IMG/VR virus record: IMGVR_UViG_3300044739_000008
Span: 1 to 50,925 of that record
DNA length: 50,925 nt
Source: a virus
Strand: one strand, 5' to 3'
The position numbers were made by a program, and so were the translations under genes. Positions 35,923 to 44,487 of the stretch are shown here, piece by piece (position 1 is the first letter of the stretch; every line of letters starts with the position of its first letter). The notes beneath the pieces are model-generated. The model worked only from the letters and a program-made list of their open reading frames with translations, did no database searches and was not told the DNA's origin.

Positions 35923-37892
35923 GTCAGTGCCTTCCGATCCTCGAAGTCGTCAATCACGGCGTCGGCGAGGACGCGGCGCCCGACGACCAGCTGGATGACC
36001 TTCTTGCCGCCGCCGCCTCCGCGCGACATCTCGCTCAAGTCGATCGGTCCGGGAGGGCTGACGAGCGGCGTCACCTTCGCGCCGGTCGGCAAGTTGAGTA
36101 GCTCCGGCCCGAACTCGTTCATGATCGTCGGACCGCTGCGCGTGATGGTGCCTCCCATCCCGAGGAGCGGGATGTTGGGCGTGTCGATGTTGATGTCGGG
36201 GAGCGGTCCCGGTCCCTTGACGTGGAAGCCGAGATTGTTCCAGGCGCCGATGACGAAGTTGATCGCCGAGCGGAACGCCTCTTTGATCCCGTCGAACATC
36301 CCGCTGGCTGCGTTCTTGATCTTGGCCGGCATCCCGGCGATGGCGAGCACGACGCCCACGGCGCCCTTCTTGATGACCTCCCAGACCTTCCCCGCGATGG
36401 CGCCCGCTCGCTGGAACGGCGCCGGGAGGAGCCGGAGCACCGGCATGAGCTTCCCGCCGATCATCGCGCCGACTCTCAGCACAGCCTGCCCGACACCGGC
36501 ATAGATGCGAGTGACGAACTGGAACACGCGCCCGACCGTCCGCCCGATGAACGAGAGTCCTCGGAGCAGGAACCCGAGCTTGGTGGCGTTGCGGATCAGG
36601 AACAGGAACGGCCCGCCCGCGACGAACATGATGATCTTGGCGACCGCCTGAACGGGTCCGGGGAGCATCCCGAAGTATTTGCCGAGCGTCCCCATCGTCT
36701 GTCCGGCGATCGAGAGTGGCCGAGCGAGGACGCGGAGGAGCGCGACGAATCCGGCGACTCCCTTGATCACAGCCTTGATGATCGCGCCGCCGAAGAAGAA
36801 TGAGAGCAGGTAGCCGATGACCTCGAAGGCGGGCTTGAGCGGCGCAAGGAACTCGCCGATGAAGCCGAGCGCCTTGGCGAGTATGCCGATCCCGAAGATG
36901 GCAATCTTGATCGCGCCGACGAGCATGGAACCGATCCCGATGGCGAAGCCCTTGAGGAGGGGTAGCACGACGTTCTCGATGAAGGGAGCCATAGGCTTGA
37001 GAGCGTTCATCAGGTCCTCGAACAGCGGGAGGGCGCCCTGGATCATCTGGTTGAGGAACGGGAACACGTCGCTCTTGAGGATGTTGAAGAGCGGCTTGGT
37101 AACGTCGCCCATGAACTTGTTGAAGTTGTCCTTGATCGTGGACCACTGACCCTGGAAGGTCTTGGCCTGGGCGGCGGACGAGCCCTTGAACCGCTCGTCC
37201 ATCCCCTTGGTGAGGGCGGCGATGCCCTTGTCGGCTCCGATCGCGCCGGTGCGGAGCGCCTTCTCAAGCTCCTTGCCGGTCATGTCGAACTCCTTACGCA
37301 GGATGCCGAAGGCGGGGATGCCTAGCTCGGCCATCTGCATAAGCTCCTCGGTGCTGAGCTTGCCCTTCGCCTGGATCTGCCCGAGGGACATGACCAGTCG
37401 CTGAATCTCCTCCGTCCCGCCGCCGATCCCGGCGACCGCGTCACCGACCGTGTTGAGTGTCTTCTTGGTCTCGTCCGCCGTGAAGCCGAAGGCCAGGAAC
37501 TTGCGCGCGGCTCCGGCTAGCTCGGGGAACTCGAACGGCGTCTTGGCGGCCATCTGGTACAGGTCATCCAAGAACACCGTCGCCCTCTTGGTGGAGCCCA
37601 GGAAGTTCGTGAAGGCCACGGTGTTCGACTCCATCGTGGCGTTGAAGTTGAGGCCCATCTTCCCGGACACGGCGCCCATGGCGACGAATCCGGCGCCAGC
37701 GACCTTGGTAGCGGTTCCGATGCCAGCCAGCTGCTGGCGGGCTCCCTGGAGTCCGGTGTTGAACCGTCCCCACACTCGGGAGCCCGCCGCGCTGCTGATC
37801 GAGCGGAGGGCGGATGCGGAGCCCTTGGCGTCACTTTGGAAGCGGCGCGCATCGCGCATCCGCAGCCAGACCTCGATCCGCTCGGGGGCCAT
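35919..37892 (-). CDS. Tape measure protein (657 aa)
   Basis: The N-terminal 190 residues are typical of phage tape measures (VAGAGFVAMGAVSGKMGLNF, then DLYQMAAKTPFEFPELAGAA and LSTEELMQMAELGIPAFGIL). Several long hydrophobic segments follow (IGSMLVGAIKIAIFGIGILA, VIGYLLSFFFGGAIIKAVIK), matching the membrane-inserting part. The length implies a tail of roughly 100 nm by the usual per-residue rule. Its ATG overlaps the TAA of the frameshift ORF as TAATG. Confidence 0.92.
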   Translation of the reverse strand: MAPERIEVWLRMRDARRFQSDAKGSASALRSISSAAGSRVWGRFNTGLQGARQQLAGIGTATKVAGAGFVAMGAVSGKMGLNFNATMESNTVAFTNFLGSTKRATVFLDDLYQMAAKTPFEFPELAGAARKFLAFGFTADETKKTLNTVGDAVAGIGGGTEEIQRLVMSLGQIQAKGKLSTEELMQMAELGIPAFGILRKEFDMTGKELEKALRTGAIGADKGIAALTKGMDERFKGSSAAQAKTFQGQWSTIKDNFNKFMGDVTKPLFNILKSDVFPFLNQMIQGALPLFEDLMNALKPMAPFIENVVLPLLKGFAIGIGSMLVGAIKIAIFGIGILAKALGFIGEFLAPLKPAFEVIGYLLSFFFGGAIIKAVIKGVAGFVALLRVLARPLSIAGQTMGTLGKYFGMLPGPVQAVAKIIMFVAGGPFLFLIRNATKLGFLLRGLSFIGRTVGRVFQFVTRIYAGVGQAVLRVGAMIGGKLMPVLRLLPAPFQRAGAIAGKVWEVIKKGAVGVVLAIAGMPAKIKNAASGMFDGIKEAFRSAINFVIGAWNNLGFHVKGPGPLPDINIDTPNIPLLGMGGTITRSGPTIMNEFGPELLNLPTGAKVTPLVSPPGPIDLSEMSRGGGGGKKVIQLVVGRRVLADAVIDDFEDRKALT

Positions 37893-38095
37893 TACTTCTT
37901 GATCGCCTTACTGAGGGTGCCGACAATCCGATGCGCCAACGCCTCGTCCCGCTCGCCCGCCCACTTGATGGCGCGCTCGGCGACGGCGCGGAGCAAGACA
38001 AGCTCCTCCCCGCTCGCCCGAGCGATGGCGAGAGGGTCCACCCCGGCGTTGGCAGCAGCGGCGATCAACTCAACGGCGCTGCCGGCTCGGATTCC
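37892..38095 (-). CDS. Tail assembly chaperone -1 frameshift extension (67 aa)
   Basis: An open frame in the -1 phase of the chaperone gene, from the slippery site to a TAA that overlaps the tape measure ATG. It reads GIRAGSAVELIAAAANAGVD, then a charged helix (AVAERAIKWAGERDEALAHR), and has no good start of its own. Position, phase and size match gpT-type extensions that bind the tape measure during tail assembly. A separate TTG- or GTG-started gene is the alternative. Confidence 0.7.
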   Translation of the reverse strand, partial: GIRAGSAVELIAAAANAGVDPLAIARASGEELVLLRAVAERAIKWAGERDEALAHRIVGTLSKAIKK

Positions 38096-38625
38096 CCCAG
38101 GATGGCCTCATCTATCTCCTGAGACGTGTCCTGCATCCAGGTGGCGATCTTCATCGCGTGCGAGGCGATGGCGACCGCGTTGGACTTGAACAGGTACAGC
38201 ACGACATCCGTCGCCGACTCAGCCTCGACGCCGAGCAGGGCGGCCAGGTCGTGGTCGAAGCGGACCTGGACGCCGTGACCGTTGAGAACCGGCTCGATCG
38301 CGCCGGTGTCCGGGTCCCTCATCAGGACTCCCTCGCAAGCTCGCGCGAGAAAGTTGATGTCGGCTCCCGAGTCCGTGTTCTTGCCCTGGCGGGCTCGCTT
38401 CGCAAGCTCCTCCAGCTGACTCCGGTCAACCACCCGGTAGCGCGCGACAAGGTCGCCGCCCCAGGTGGGGATCGGAAGGGTCAGGGACTCGTTGGCGACA
38501 CGGATGTCCCGTGCCGCCTTGATGCGCCCGAGGAGGGAGCCGTTGGCGCTCGATGCGACCTCTGCGGCCGACACCGGCGTGTCCGGGCTTCCCTCCTCCT
38601 GCGGCGTCTCTACCTCTGTACTCAT
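38065..38625 (-). CDS. Tail assembly chaperone (186 aa)
   Basis: Acidic N-terminus, then a central domain (PIPTWGGDLVARYRVVDRSQ and GHGVQVRFDHDLAALLGVEA) like XkdN/gp14-type tail assembly chaperones of contractile and long tails. It sits between the tube and tape measure genes. The ATG at 38625 has GAGGAGGTAG. The 0-frame stops at TGA 38065; a -1 slip at 38092-38098 would give a 244-aa fusion. Confidence 0.8.
   Translation of the reverse strand: MSTEVETPQEEGSPDTPVSAAEVASSANGSLLGRIKAARDIRVANESLTLPIPTWGGDLVARYRVVDRSQLEELAKRARQGKNTDSGADINFLARACEGVLMRDPDTGAIEPVLNGHGVQVRFDHDLAALLGVEAESATDVVLYLFKSNAVAIASHAMKIATWMQDTSQEIDEAILGESEPAAPLS
38092..38098 (-). promoter_or_regulatory. Candidate -1 ribosomal slippery site GGGGGAA
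   Basis: On the coding strand the zero frame reads CTG-GGG-GAA. A -1 slip moves the P-site glycine tRNA from GGG onto GGG and continues into the downstream open frame that ends at the tape measure start. This is the standard place for tail-chaperone frameshifting. Confidence 0.65.
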
Positions 38626-38654
38626 CGCTACCTCCTCTTGATACGGGTTGTGAA

Positions 38655-39038
38655 CTAGACCTGTGACGCCGTCGCGGCGGACATCTCCAGTTCGATCTTG
38701 GCCGGGTCCGAGGACTCGCTGTCGTGCTCAGGCAGAGTGACCTGCTTGAGCTTGCCCCGGTACACCGTGGGCTTCCCGAAGGCGACCCCATCGACGCCGA
38801 GCGGCTGCTTGGTGACGATGAAGTCGCCCTTGCCGACCTGGCCGAGCAGAAACGGGACCAGCTGGTGATCCCGTTCGAGCAGGTACAGGCGCCCGACCGT
38901 CACGTTGTTGACGGTCACGGACCCGCCCAGGCTGATCTGAGCCGCGAGTCCTCCCGGCCTGTACTTGGACTCCTCGCTGTCGATCTCGCCGCCGGTGTGC
39001 GAGTCCCAGATGCCCAGGTCCCGCTCGCCGATGGTCAC
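38655..39038 (-). CDS. Tail tube protein (127 aa, start uncertain)
   Basis: Downstream of the sheath. TIGERDLGIWDSHTGGEIDS and the strands NVTVGRLYLLERD and PTVYRGKLKQVTLPEHD fit a contractile-tail tube subunit. The first in-frame GTG at 39038 has no ribosome site, yet the frame looks coding back to about 39065 (SREDQYAVGV). The good AAAGGGGTG-ATG lies in another phase, one base off. Either an ATT start is used or one base is wrong in a T-run. Confidence 0.75.
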   Translation of the reverse strand: MTIGERDLGIWDSHTGGEIDSEESKYRPGGLAAQISLGGSVTVNNVTVGRLYLLERDHQLVPFLLGQVGKGDFIVTKQPLGVDGVAFGKPTVYRGKLKQVTLPEHDSESSDPAKIELEMSAATASQV

Positions 39039-39084
39039 GCCGACTGCGTACTGATCTTCGCGTGAAATACGCCATCACCCCTTT

Positions 39085-40548
39085 CTAGATGACCGCTTCG
39101 GAGGAGCGGACCTTGGACAGCTGGAGCACGACCAGTTCCGCGAAGGGACTCATCCGCAGCGCGACGGCGGCGTTGAGTTCGCGGTTGGCGATCGACTCCG
39201 GCGTGTTGACCTGCTCCCCGACATCGACGTTGAACGCCTCCTGAGGCGTGGCGCCGTAGAGGCTGTTCCACTTGGCCCAGTCCTCCGTGAGGAGGGCGAT
39301 GATGTCGCCGCCCGCCTTGTTGACGAGGATTCGCCGCCCGTCCAGTTCGCCGAACAGGTAGCGCTCCAGCACAGCCTCTCCGCGAGCGATCACGCTCATG
39401 AAGTACCTCGCGTTGCTGAAGTCCAACCAGTTGTCGTCGGTGGACGGGTCGGTGAGCGTCCTCCATCCGTAGGTACGGACCTGCCCGTACTTCATGATGG
39501 AGATGTTGACCCCAGCCGCGTTGAGGTCCTGACGGTCAGCGTCGCTGAACGTCTGCCGGACCTCCGTGGCGAACTGGGCGATGCCGTTCTCGCCCGCTGC
39601 GGGCTTGTTCGGCGAGTTGCCGGCGCCTTCCGAGCGCGCGATGTGAGCGCACACCCGAGCCGACGAGGGCACGACGCGATCCGTCCCCGAGACGATGCCG
39701 GGAACCGTGTCCCAGGGCGCGAACAGGGCGCCCTCGCGGCGCCTCGTCGTCTGGGCGCGGATCAGCGCGGACGCGGCGAGCAGCTGGGCCTTGGTCGAGC
39801 CCTCGGGCGCGTCCAGGACCGCCTTGCGGTTGTGAGTCCTCGCGTGGTCCAGCAACTGCTCGTGTCCGGCCTGGGTCGTCCGTCCGGGCGCGACCACCTG
39901 ACCGGGTCCGAGATCGCGCGGGAGCGCTTCGAGCGCCGCCGCCCACTCGGTGTTCGTGATGTTGAGGCGATCGTCCGTGCCTCCGGTCAGGCCGGTCGCC
40001 GCCGCAACCTCGGGATCGAGGCTCGTGCCCGCATCCGTGAGCGTGATGTACTCGCGGACGCCGAGCGTGTCGGCCCACGCGAGCGCGGCGGTCTTGTCGA
40101 CCAGGCTCGGGCTCGTGAGGGCGAAGTCCGTGTCGTCGTCGTGCGTCACGACGATCTTGAACTCACCCGCCTGATCACCGGCTGTGATCTCGACGTTGAA
40201 GCCGTTCCCGAACTCGCCCGGATCGACCGCAGCGACGATGAGCGCCGGGTCATCCGCCGAGTCCACCAGCGTGATGTCCGCCGTCTCCGGGTCCGGCCCG
40301 ACCACTCGCACGAAGTGAGCCTGACGGCCTCCCTCGCGGAAGTAGGTGTCGAGCCAGTCCCACACGAGCGAGTAGGTCTGGCGTGACCCCACGTAGTCCT
40401 CGACCTGCGACATCGAAGTCAGCTTCACCGGAGCCTCCGGCGAGCCCTTCGAGCTTGTACCGACGATGAACACCGGACCCGTCGCCGTGGGCGCGGACCG
40501 GGGCGGTGCGTTCTCCAGCACCAGCGTTTCGACTCCTGGGCGTGCCAT
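39085..40548 (-). CDS. Tail sheath protein (487 aa)
   Basis: The contractile sleeve. It starts MARPGVETLVLENAPPRSAP, then GPVFIVGTSSKGSPEAPVKL and MSQVEDYVGSRQTYSLVWDW, the classic sheath N-terminus; the C-terminus has ELNAAVALRMSPFAELVVLQ. Length is normal. This gene is the main evidence that the virion is a myovirus. TGATG overlap with the gene before it. Confidence 0.93.
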   Translation of the reverse strand: MARPGVETLVLENAPPRSAPTATGPVFIVGTSSKGSPEAPVKLTSMSQVEDYVGSRQTYSLVWDWLDTYFREGGRQAHFVRVVGPDPETADITLVDSADDPALIVAAVDPGEFGNGFNVEITAGDQAGEFKIVVTHDDDTDFALTSPSLVDKTAALAWADTLGVREYITLTDAGTSLDPEVAAATGLTGGTDDRLNITNTEWAAALEALPRDLGPGQVVAPGRTTQAGHEQLLDHARTHNRKAVLDAPEGSTKAQLLAASALIRAQTTRRREGALFAPWDTVPGIVSGTDRVVPSSARVCAHIARSEGAGNSPNKPAAGENGIAQFATEVRQTFSDADRQDLNAAGVNISIMKYGQVRTYGWRTLTDPSTDDNWLDFSNARYFMSVIARGEAVLERYLFGELDGRRILVNKAGGDIIALLTEDWAKWNSLYGATPQEAFNVDVGEQVNTPESIANRELNAAVALRMSPFAELVVLQLSKVRSSEAVI

Positions 40549-40757
40549 CAGTCGTCATCTCCCTTCTTGCCGCCGCTCCCGATCGTCTTGGGCGGGGCGC
40601 CCTTGGACTTGTCCTCACGGAGCAGACCGCGCTCGATGAGGCTTGCGTTGTGCGGTGTGGACCGATCGAGCTTGTCGGACTCGATCTGGTCGCCTGGCGC
40701 GAGCGGGCGCCCGTCGTCTAGCACGTCGGGCACCTTCCCGGTGTAAGTGAAGCCCAT
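40548..40757 (-). CDS. Small protein before the sheath (69 aa)
   Basis: Begins MGFTYTGKVPDVLDDGRPLA with a short beta part and ends in a charged Lys/Asp tail (GSGGKKGDDD). Genes of this size in this place are common upstream of sheath genes; the role is unknown. Overlaps both neighbours by TGATG. Confidence 0.7.
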   Translation of the reverse strand: MGFTYTGKVPDVLDDGRPLAPGDQIESDKLDRSTPHNASLIERGLLREDKSKGAPPKTIGSGGKKGDDD

Positions 40758-41413
40758 CAGTCCTCCTTGGGTTCGGCTTCAACATGGACAGTCTCTACCT
40801 CAGGCCGGTCGCCTGGGTCCTCATACGGGTCCGCCTCGGGTACGGCATCCGGGCTCGGGTCCACGGGACCGTCGCGCGTGCTGACCACGTCGCCGACCTC
40901 GATGTTGAAGTCCAGGCGGCAGATCGCAGTCGAGCGCTCCGTCTCGATCGGCAGTTCATCGTACTGCTCGTTGATCCACTCGACGCCTCGGACCCGTCCG
41001 TTGAAGGCGTTGTCGAGCGAGGGGCGCTGAAGGAGGAGCATCCTGAACGCTTGCCCGTACATGTTGACGAGCGCCTGGGTGTTCTCCTCCGTGTCGGCTC
41101 CGGCGATCACGGCGAGCGAGACGCGCCACTTGGCGCGGTAGCGCCCGCGTCCCTCCTTGGCGGGCTCGTCGGCGAGTCCGGGGCAGACGACGAGGAGCAG
41201 CGGCAGCGACTCCTCCGGCCAGACCTCCAGCTTGTTGCGCTTGGTCCAGGTATGGATCTGCGGGAGGCTCCGCACGATCGCGTCCCCGTACATGTCCTCC
41301 CACCGGCGCTCGATCTCGGCGAGGTAGGTGACCTCCCACTTCTGGAGCGTCCAGGTGACGGCCTGCTCGATGTCGTACTTGCCGAGCGAGGGGCCAAAGA
41401 GATTCTCACTCAT
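40757..41413 (-). CDS. Putative tail terminator/neck protein (218 aa)
   Basis: Helical N-terminal part (YDIEQAVTWTLQKWEVTYLA), a central RAKWRVSLAVIAGADTEENT strand-helix segment and an acidic C-terminal tail. The core resembles tail terminator or neck proteins that cap the tube and sheath. Position directly before the sheath supports this; no firm family match. Confidence 0.55.
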   Translation of the reverse strand: MSENLFGPSLGKYDIEQAVTWTLQKWEVTYLAEIERRWEDMYGDAIVRSLPQIHTWTKRNKLEVWPEESLPLLLVVCPGLADEPAKEGRGRYRAKWRVSLAVIAGADTEENTQALVNMYGQAFRMLLLQRPSLDNAFNGRVRGVEWINEQYDELPIETERSTAICRLDFNIEVGDVVSTRDGPVDPSPDAVPEADPYEDPGDRPEVETVHVEAEPKED

Positions 41414-41892
41414 CAGAAGCTCACCCGCCCGGTCATGATGAAGTTCTGGAGCGTGCGGACGAGCCCTCGGCGGTCCTGCTCCGTGAAGTTGATCGGTCGG
41501 CGGACCGGGAGCGGGACGGCTGGCGCGCCGGTCTGGTGAGGCGCGATGTAGGGGAGATCGGAGCCGAACACCATGTACTCGGGCTCGATGATGAGGTTCT
41601 GGTTGGCGTCCCCTCGGCGGGTCAGGCTGTTGCGGAGATCGAGCGTGGCGTGGAGGATTCGAGGGTCAAGCCCGAGCCGCCGCTTGCGAGCGGAAGTGCT
41701 CTCCTTGAGAGGCGCCCAAGCGGCTCCTCCGCGAGCGCCCTGCGAGTCAAACTGCTCCTCCTCGATTTCCATGATGTCGTCGGCGATCTGGTCGAAGGCG
41801 GGCGACATATCGCCCGCGCGGTCGCCGACGCGGAGGATGTTCCGACTGACCTGTACGTCGCCTGCGACGGAGATGTCGATGCGAGCGGGCAT
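41413..41892 (-). CDS. Phage virion morphogenesis/tail completion protein (159 aa)
   Basis: Mu gpG/P2 gpS-like layout: DIMEIEEEQFDSQGARGGAA, then WAPLKESTSARKRRLGLDPR, ILHATLDLRNSLT and HQTGAPAVPLPVRRPINF. The xQF(D/x)SqG...W.pLk..T pattern is the family signature. It is needed to complete the tail or head-tail joint. Confidence 0.8.
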   Translation of the reverse strand: MPARIDISVAGDVQVSRNILRVGDRAGDMSPAFDQIADDIMEIEEEQFDSQGARGGAAWAPLKESTSARKRRLGLDPRILHATLDLRNSLTRRGDANQNLIIEPEYMVFGSDLPYIAPHQTGAPAVPLPVRRPINFTEQDRRGLVRTLQNFIMTGRVSF

Positions 41893-42617
41893 CAGAACAT
41901 CTCCGTGACGGAGCCCTCGTCATCGAAGCGGTAGCGAGCGCCGCCAGCCGTCATGACGCTCTCACCGTCGCCACCTTGCTCGTTCGCCTCGGCGATTGCC
42001 TCCTTGGTGCTCTTGACGAGCCGGTCGAAACGGCGCTCCAGCAGCTGGTAGGCGCTCCGGTCGGCGCGCGTCTGCTGCTCGGGGAAGTAGGAAAGCTCGA
42101 CGTTCATCGAGGCGAGGAGCGCGGCAGCCGAGCGCGCGGCGGCTCGGATCGCGTCAGGGTCGTCGCCAGGCGCGTCCGGGAGCCGGGTGCCCCAGACGCC
42201 GGCAAGCTCGGTGACAGCCTCGTTGATCAGAAGCTCGACGTCATAGTTGGTCGGCGTCGTGTCCTCCGTGAACTCGCCCGAGTTGCCGAAGCGGTCGCGC
42301 GTCCGGGCGCGTAGCAGCGCCTCGATCTCGCTCTTGTCCGGCGTCCAGGTCCCGACGATCCCGGTGACCGTGAACTGCTCGTCTGACGAGCCCTCGCCGG
42401 GGACCGTCCAGACGGCGAGATAGTTGCCGGCGCTCGTCGGGAAGGTGATGAGGCTCCGGTACTTGCCCGTGGACCACTCCTCGATCTGCTGGATGGTCTC
42501 CTCGATGACCTCGTCCAGCGTGTCCTCGTTCAGGAGCTTGAAGGTGATCGTGCCAACCAGGCCGGTCTCACCCCAATCGAGGTAGATGTAGCGGGTAGCT
42601 CCGGGGAGGACGCTCAT
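41892..42617 (-). CDS. Head-tail connector protein with N-terminal Ig-like domain (241 aa)
   Basis: The first 95 residues form a beta domain (TGLVGTITFKLLNEDTLDEV and GNYLAVWTVPGEG); from there a helical domain (VELLINEAVTELAGVWGTRL, AARSAAALLASMNVELSYFP) resembles gp6/adaptor-type connectors. AGGAGACC precedes the ATG. A hairpin upstream (42630-42682) separates it from the capsid genes. Confidence 0.65.
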   Translation of the reverse strand: MSVLPGATRYIYLDWGETGLVGTITFKLLNEDTLDEVIEETIQQIEEWSTGKYRSLITFPTSAGNYLAVWTVPGEGSSDEQFTVTGIVGTWTPDKSEIEALLRARTRDRFGNSGEFTEDTTPTNYDVELLINEAVTELAGVWGTRLPDAPGDDPDAIRAAARSAAALLASMNVELSYFPEQQTRADRSAYQLLERRFDRLVKSTKEAIAEANEQGGDGESVMTAGGARYRFDDEGSVTEMF

Positions 42618-42629
42618 GTTGGTCTCCTA

Positions 42630-42682
42630 GACGGAGGGGCGGGCGGCCAGAGCGGGAGGAGCCCTGGCCGCCCTCCACCGTC
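42630..42682 (-). terminator. Hairpin between capsid and connector genes
   Basis: Perfect 10-bp core arms GGGCGGCCAG (42641-42650) and CTGGCCGCCC (42664-42673), extended by outer GACGG/CCGTC with a small internal loop. It overlaps the stop of the 146-aa gene. A partial terminator after the abundant capsid genes would lower tail gene expression. Confidence 0.65.
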
Positions 42683-43121
42683 AGTCGTTGCCTCCGGCGA
42701 TCTTCGCCAGACCCTCGATGAGGGACGAGCGCGGGTCGCCGTCCGTCGCCAGGTTCTCTGCCTCGACAAGGCGCGTGGCCAGGTCGGGGTTCCCCTTGGC
42801 GGCGTTGAGCACCTGGTTGACCGTGGGCTTCTGATCGCCCTCGAACTCGCCGTCTGAGTTGAGCCAGTCGCTCAACTCCTCGGTGTCGAGATCGTTGAGG
42901 GCCACTTCCTGCTCCTCAACGGCCTGCTCCTCCTCCTCCGTGTAGAAGGAACCGAAGCGCTCGCCCTTGGCGACATCGTAGGGCAGTAGCTCCACGGTGT
43001 CGCCTCGACGTGCCAGCCGCTCCACGAACACCGTCTTGTCGGGTTCGTAGGGGTGCGGCTGCTCCACCAGGTAGGCGAAGGCCAGGTGCTTGATCTTGCG
43101 TGACTCTGTCTTCTGTGCCAT
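42681..43121 (-). CDS. Capsid-region hypothetical protein (146 aa)
   Basis: N-terminal half beta (KIKHLAFAYLVEQPHPYEPD and FVERLARRGDTVELLPYDVA), C-terminal half acidic and helical (LNDLDTEELSDWLNSDGEFE, VNQVLNAAKGNPDLATRLVE). It directly follows the major capsid gene. A capsid-associated or head-completion role is inferred from place only. AAAGGAGG precedes the ATG. Confidence 0.65.
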   Translation of the reverse strand: MAQKTESRKIKHLAFAYLVEQPHPYEPDKTVFVERLARRGDTVELLPYDVAKGERFGSFYTEEEEQAVEEQEVALNDLDTEELSDWLNSDGEFEGDQKPTVNQVLNAAKGNPDLATRLVEAENLATDGDPRSSLIEGLAKIAGGND

Positions 43122-43139
43122 GCTGATCAGTCCTCCTTT

Positions 43140-44048
43140 CTAGCCTGCCAGGCCGGTGAACTTGATGACCGCGAAGTCGTTGGTCACGTAGTGGACGGGG
43201 CGCACGTCGGTCTGAACGGCGGTCCTCTGCCGTCCCTCCTCGCGCCACGTCGCCGTGCCCAGCGCCTTTTCGATCCTCATCTCGCCGACCTGCTGCGCGG
43301 CGAGCGCGTAGGCGGTCCCAGCGGTCACGCGGTTCGACACGTAGACCTGCTGGTTGGTCTCGCTGAGGACTTCCCTCAGGTTCGAGACGCCGCCGTGGCC
43401 GATGATGAGGTTGGTGAACTCCTGGGGGTTGAGCAGCCACAGGCCGACCTCGATCCCCAGTTCGTCCTCCTCCATCATCTGGTTGGCCAGAGCGAAGTCG
43501 CGCAGCGGCATGTTCTGCGCGGTCGTCTGGCCGGCATCCGGGCCGGTCGGCGTTGCCGTGGCCCAGTTGCGCCCGGTGACCGTCCGTCCGCTCGCCGCGA
43601 TGCTGGCCTCCAGGAGGCTGATCGCAATCGCGTTGAGCTTCCGCACGATCGTGTTGGACAGGCGACGGACGCGGTTGGTGAACTGAGCAGAGTTGTTCCG
43701 CTCACGCGCCTCGTCGGTGATGTAGACCTTGCCGCCCCACTTGCGGACGGTGGCCACGAACGGCGCCAGGCGCTCGTCGGTGATCTCCGGGAACTCGGCA
43801 CCCGGTGCGACCTCCTCGACGTCACGAGCCGCGTACAACTCGTTGGCCTGGGTCTTGTCGTAGACCACGGCCCCACCCGTGACGCCTCCCGCCGACGCGA
43901 AGATGCGATCGGCGATGAAGCGCTGGAGCGTGAGGTCCATGATCATCTTGGTCACGCGCGTCGGCTGGTTCAGCATGGTGTCCACGGTGATCGTGGTCCC
44001 GCTGACGGTCGGCGGCGCGTAAGGGTGATACACGCTTGATGCAGGCAC
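43140..44048 (-). CDS. Major capsid protein, HK97-fold (302 aa)
   Basis: Residues about 25-75 (LNQPTRVTKMIMDLTLQRFI and ADRIFASAGGVTGGAVVYDK) and VEEVAPGAEFPEITDERLAP mark the N-arm and E-loop; a long spine-helix region and a P-domain follow, ending VHYVTNDFAVIKFTGLAG. It lies after the protease/scaffold and decoration genes. The GTG at 44048 is preceded by AAAGGAG. Length is normal. Confidence 0.9.
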   Translation of the reverse strand: MPASSVYHPYAPPTVSGTTITVDTMLNQPTRVTKMIMDLTLQRFIADRIFASAGGVTGGAVVYDKTQANELYAARDVEEVAPGAEFPEITDERLAPFVATVRKWGGKVYITDEARERNNSAQFTNRVRRLSNTIVRKLNAIAISLLEASIAASGRTVTGRNWATATPTGPDAGQTTAQNMPLRDFALANQMMEEDELGIEVGLWLLNPQEFTNLIIGHGGVSNLREVLSETNQQVYVSNRVTAGTAYALAAQQVGEMRIEKALGTATWREEGRQRTAVQTDVRPVHYVTNDFAVIKFTGLAG

Positions 44049-44070
44049 TTACATCAACTCCTTTCTGAAC

Positions 44071-44481
44071 TCAGTGGAGCCGGACGAAGACATCTTCGCC
44101 CGCCGCCGCCGTGTTGATTGCGATTCCCGCCGAGACGCCGGCATCGAGCGGCAGAGCCTGCCCGGTCCCGTCCGACTCGACCTCGTCACCGGCGGTGACC
44201 CCGCCCGTCCCCGCGCGGACCGGCACGGTGTGGCCCGGTCCGAGCACGACGAACTTGGCGTTGATCGCCGCGTCCCGGTCGGCGACTCCGAAGGCACGCA
44301 GGCCTGCTCCGCACGGCGAGCAGACGATGTTGCCTCCGAGGACGCTCTCACCCGGCACCGCGTCGGCGCCAGGGTCCTTGTCGTGGCTGATGGCCACGAA
44401 CCTCTTGCCGGTGACGGCGGCTTCGGCCTTCGCCGTGATCGCCTGACCGGGCTGGTAGATCGGGATGCACTCGTTGGCCAT
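44071..44481 (-). CDS. Capsid decoration/cement protein, DUF2190-like (136 aa)
   Basis: All-beta protein (ECIPIYQPGQAITAKAEAAV, FVAISHDKDPGADAVPG, VPVRAGTGGVTAGDEVESDG) with the short strands and glycine turns of DUF2190-type capsid cement proteins. It sits between the scaffold and the major capsid gene, the usual place. It stabilises the expanded head. Confidence 0.78.
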   Translation of the reverse strand: MANECIPIYQPGQAITAKAEAAVTGKRFVAISHDKDPGADAVPGESVLGGNIVCSPCGAGLRAFGVADRDAAINAKFVVLGPGHTVPVRAGTGGVTAGDEVESDGTGQALPLDAGVSAGIAINTAAAGEDVFVRLH

Positions 44482-44487
44482 CCTGGA

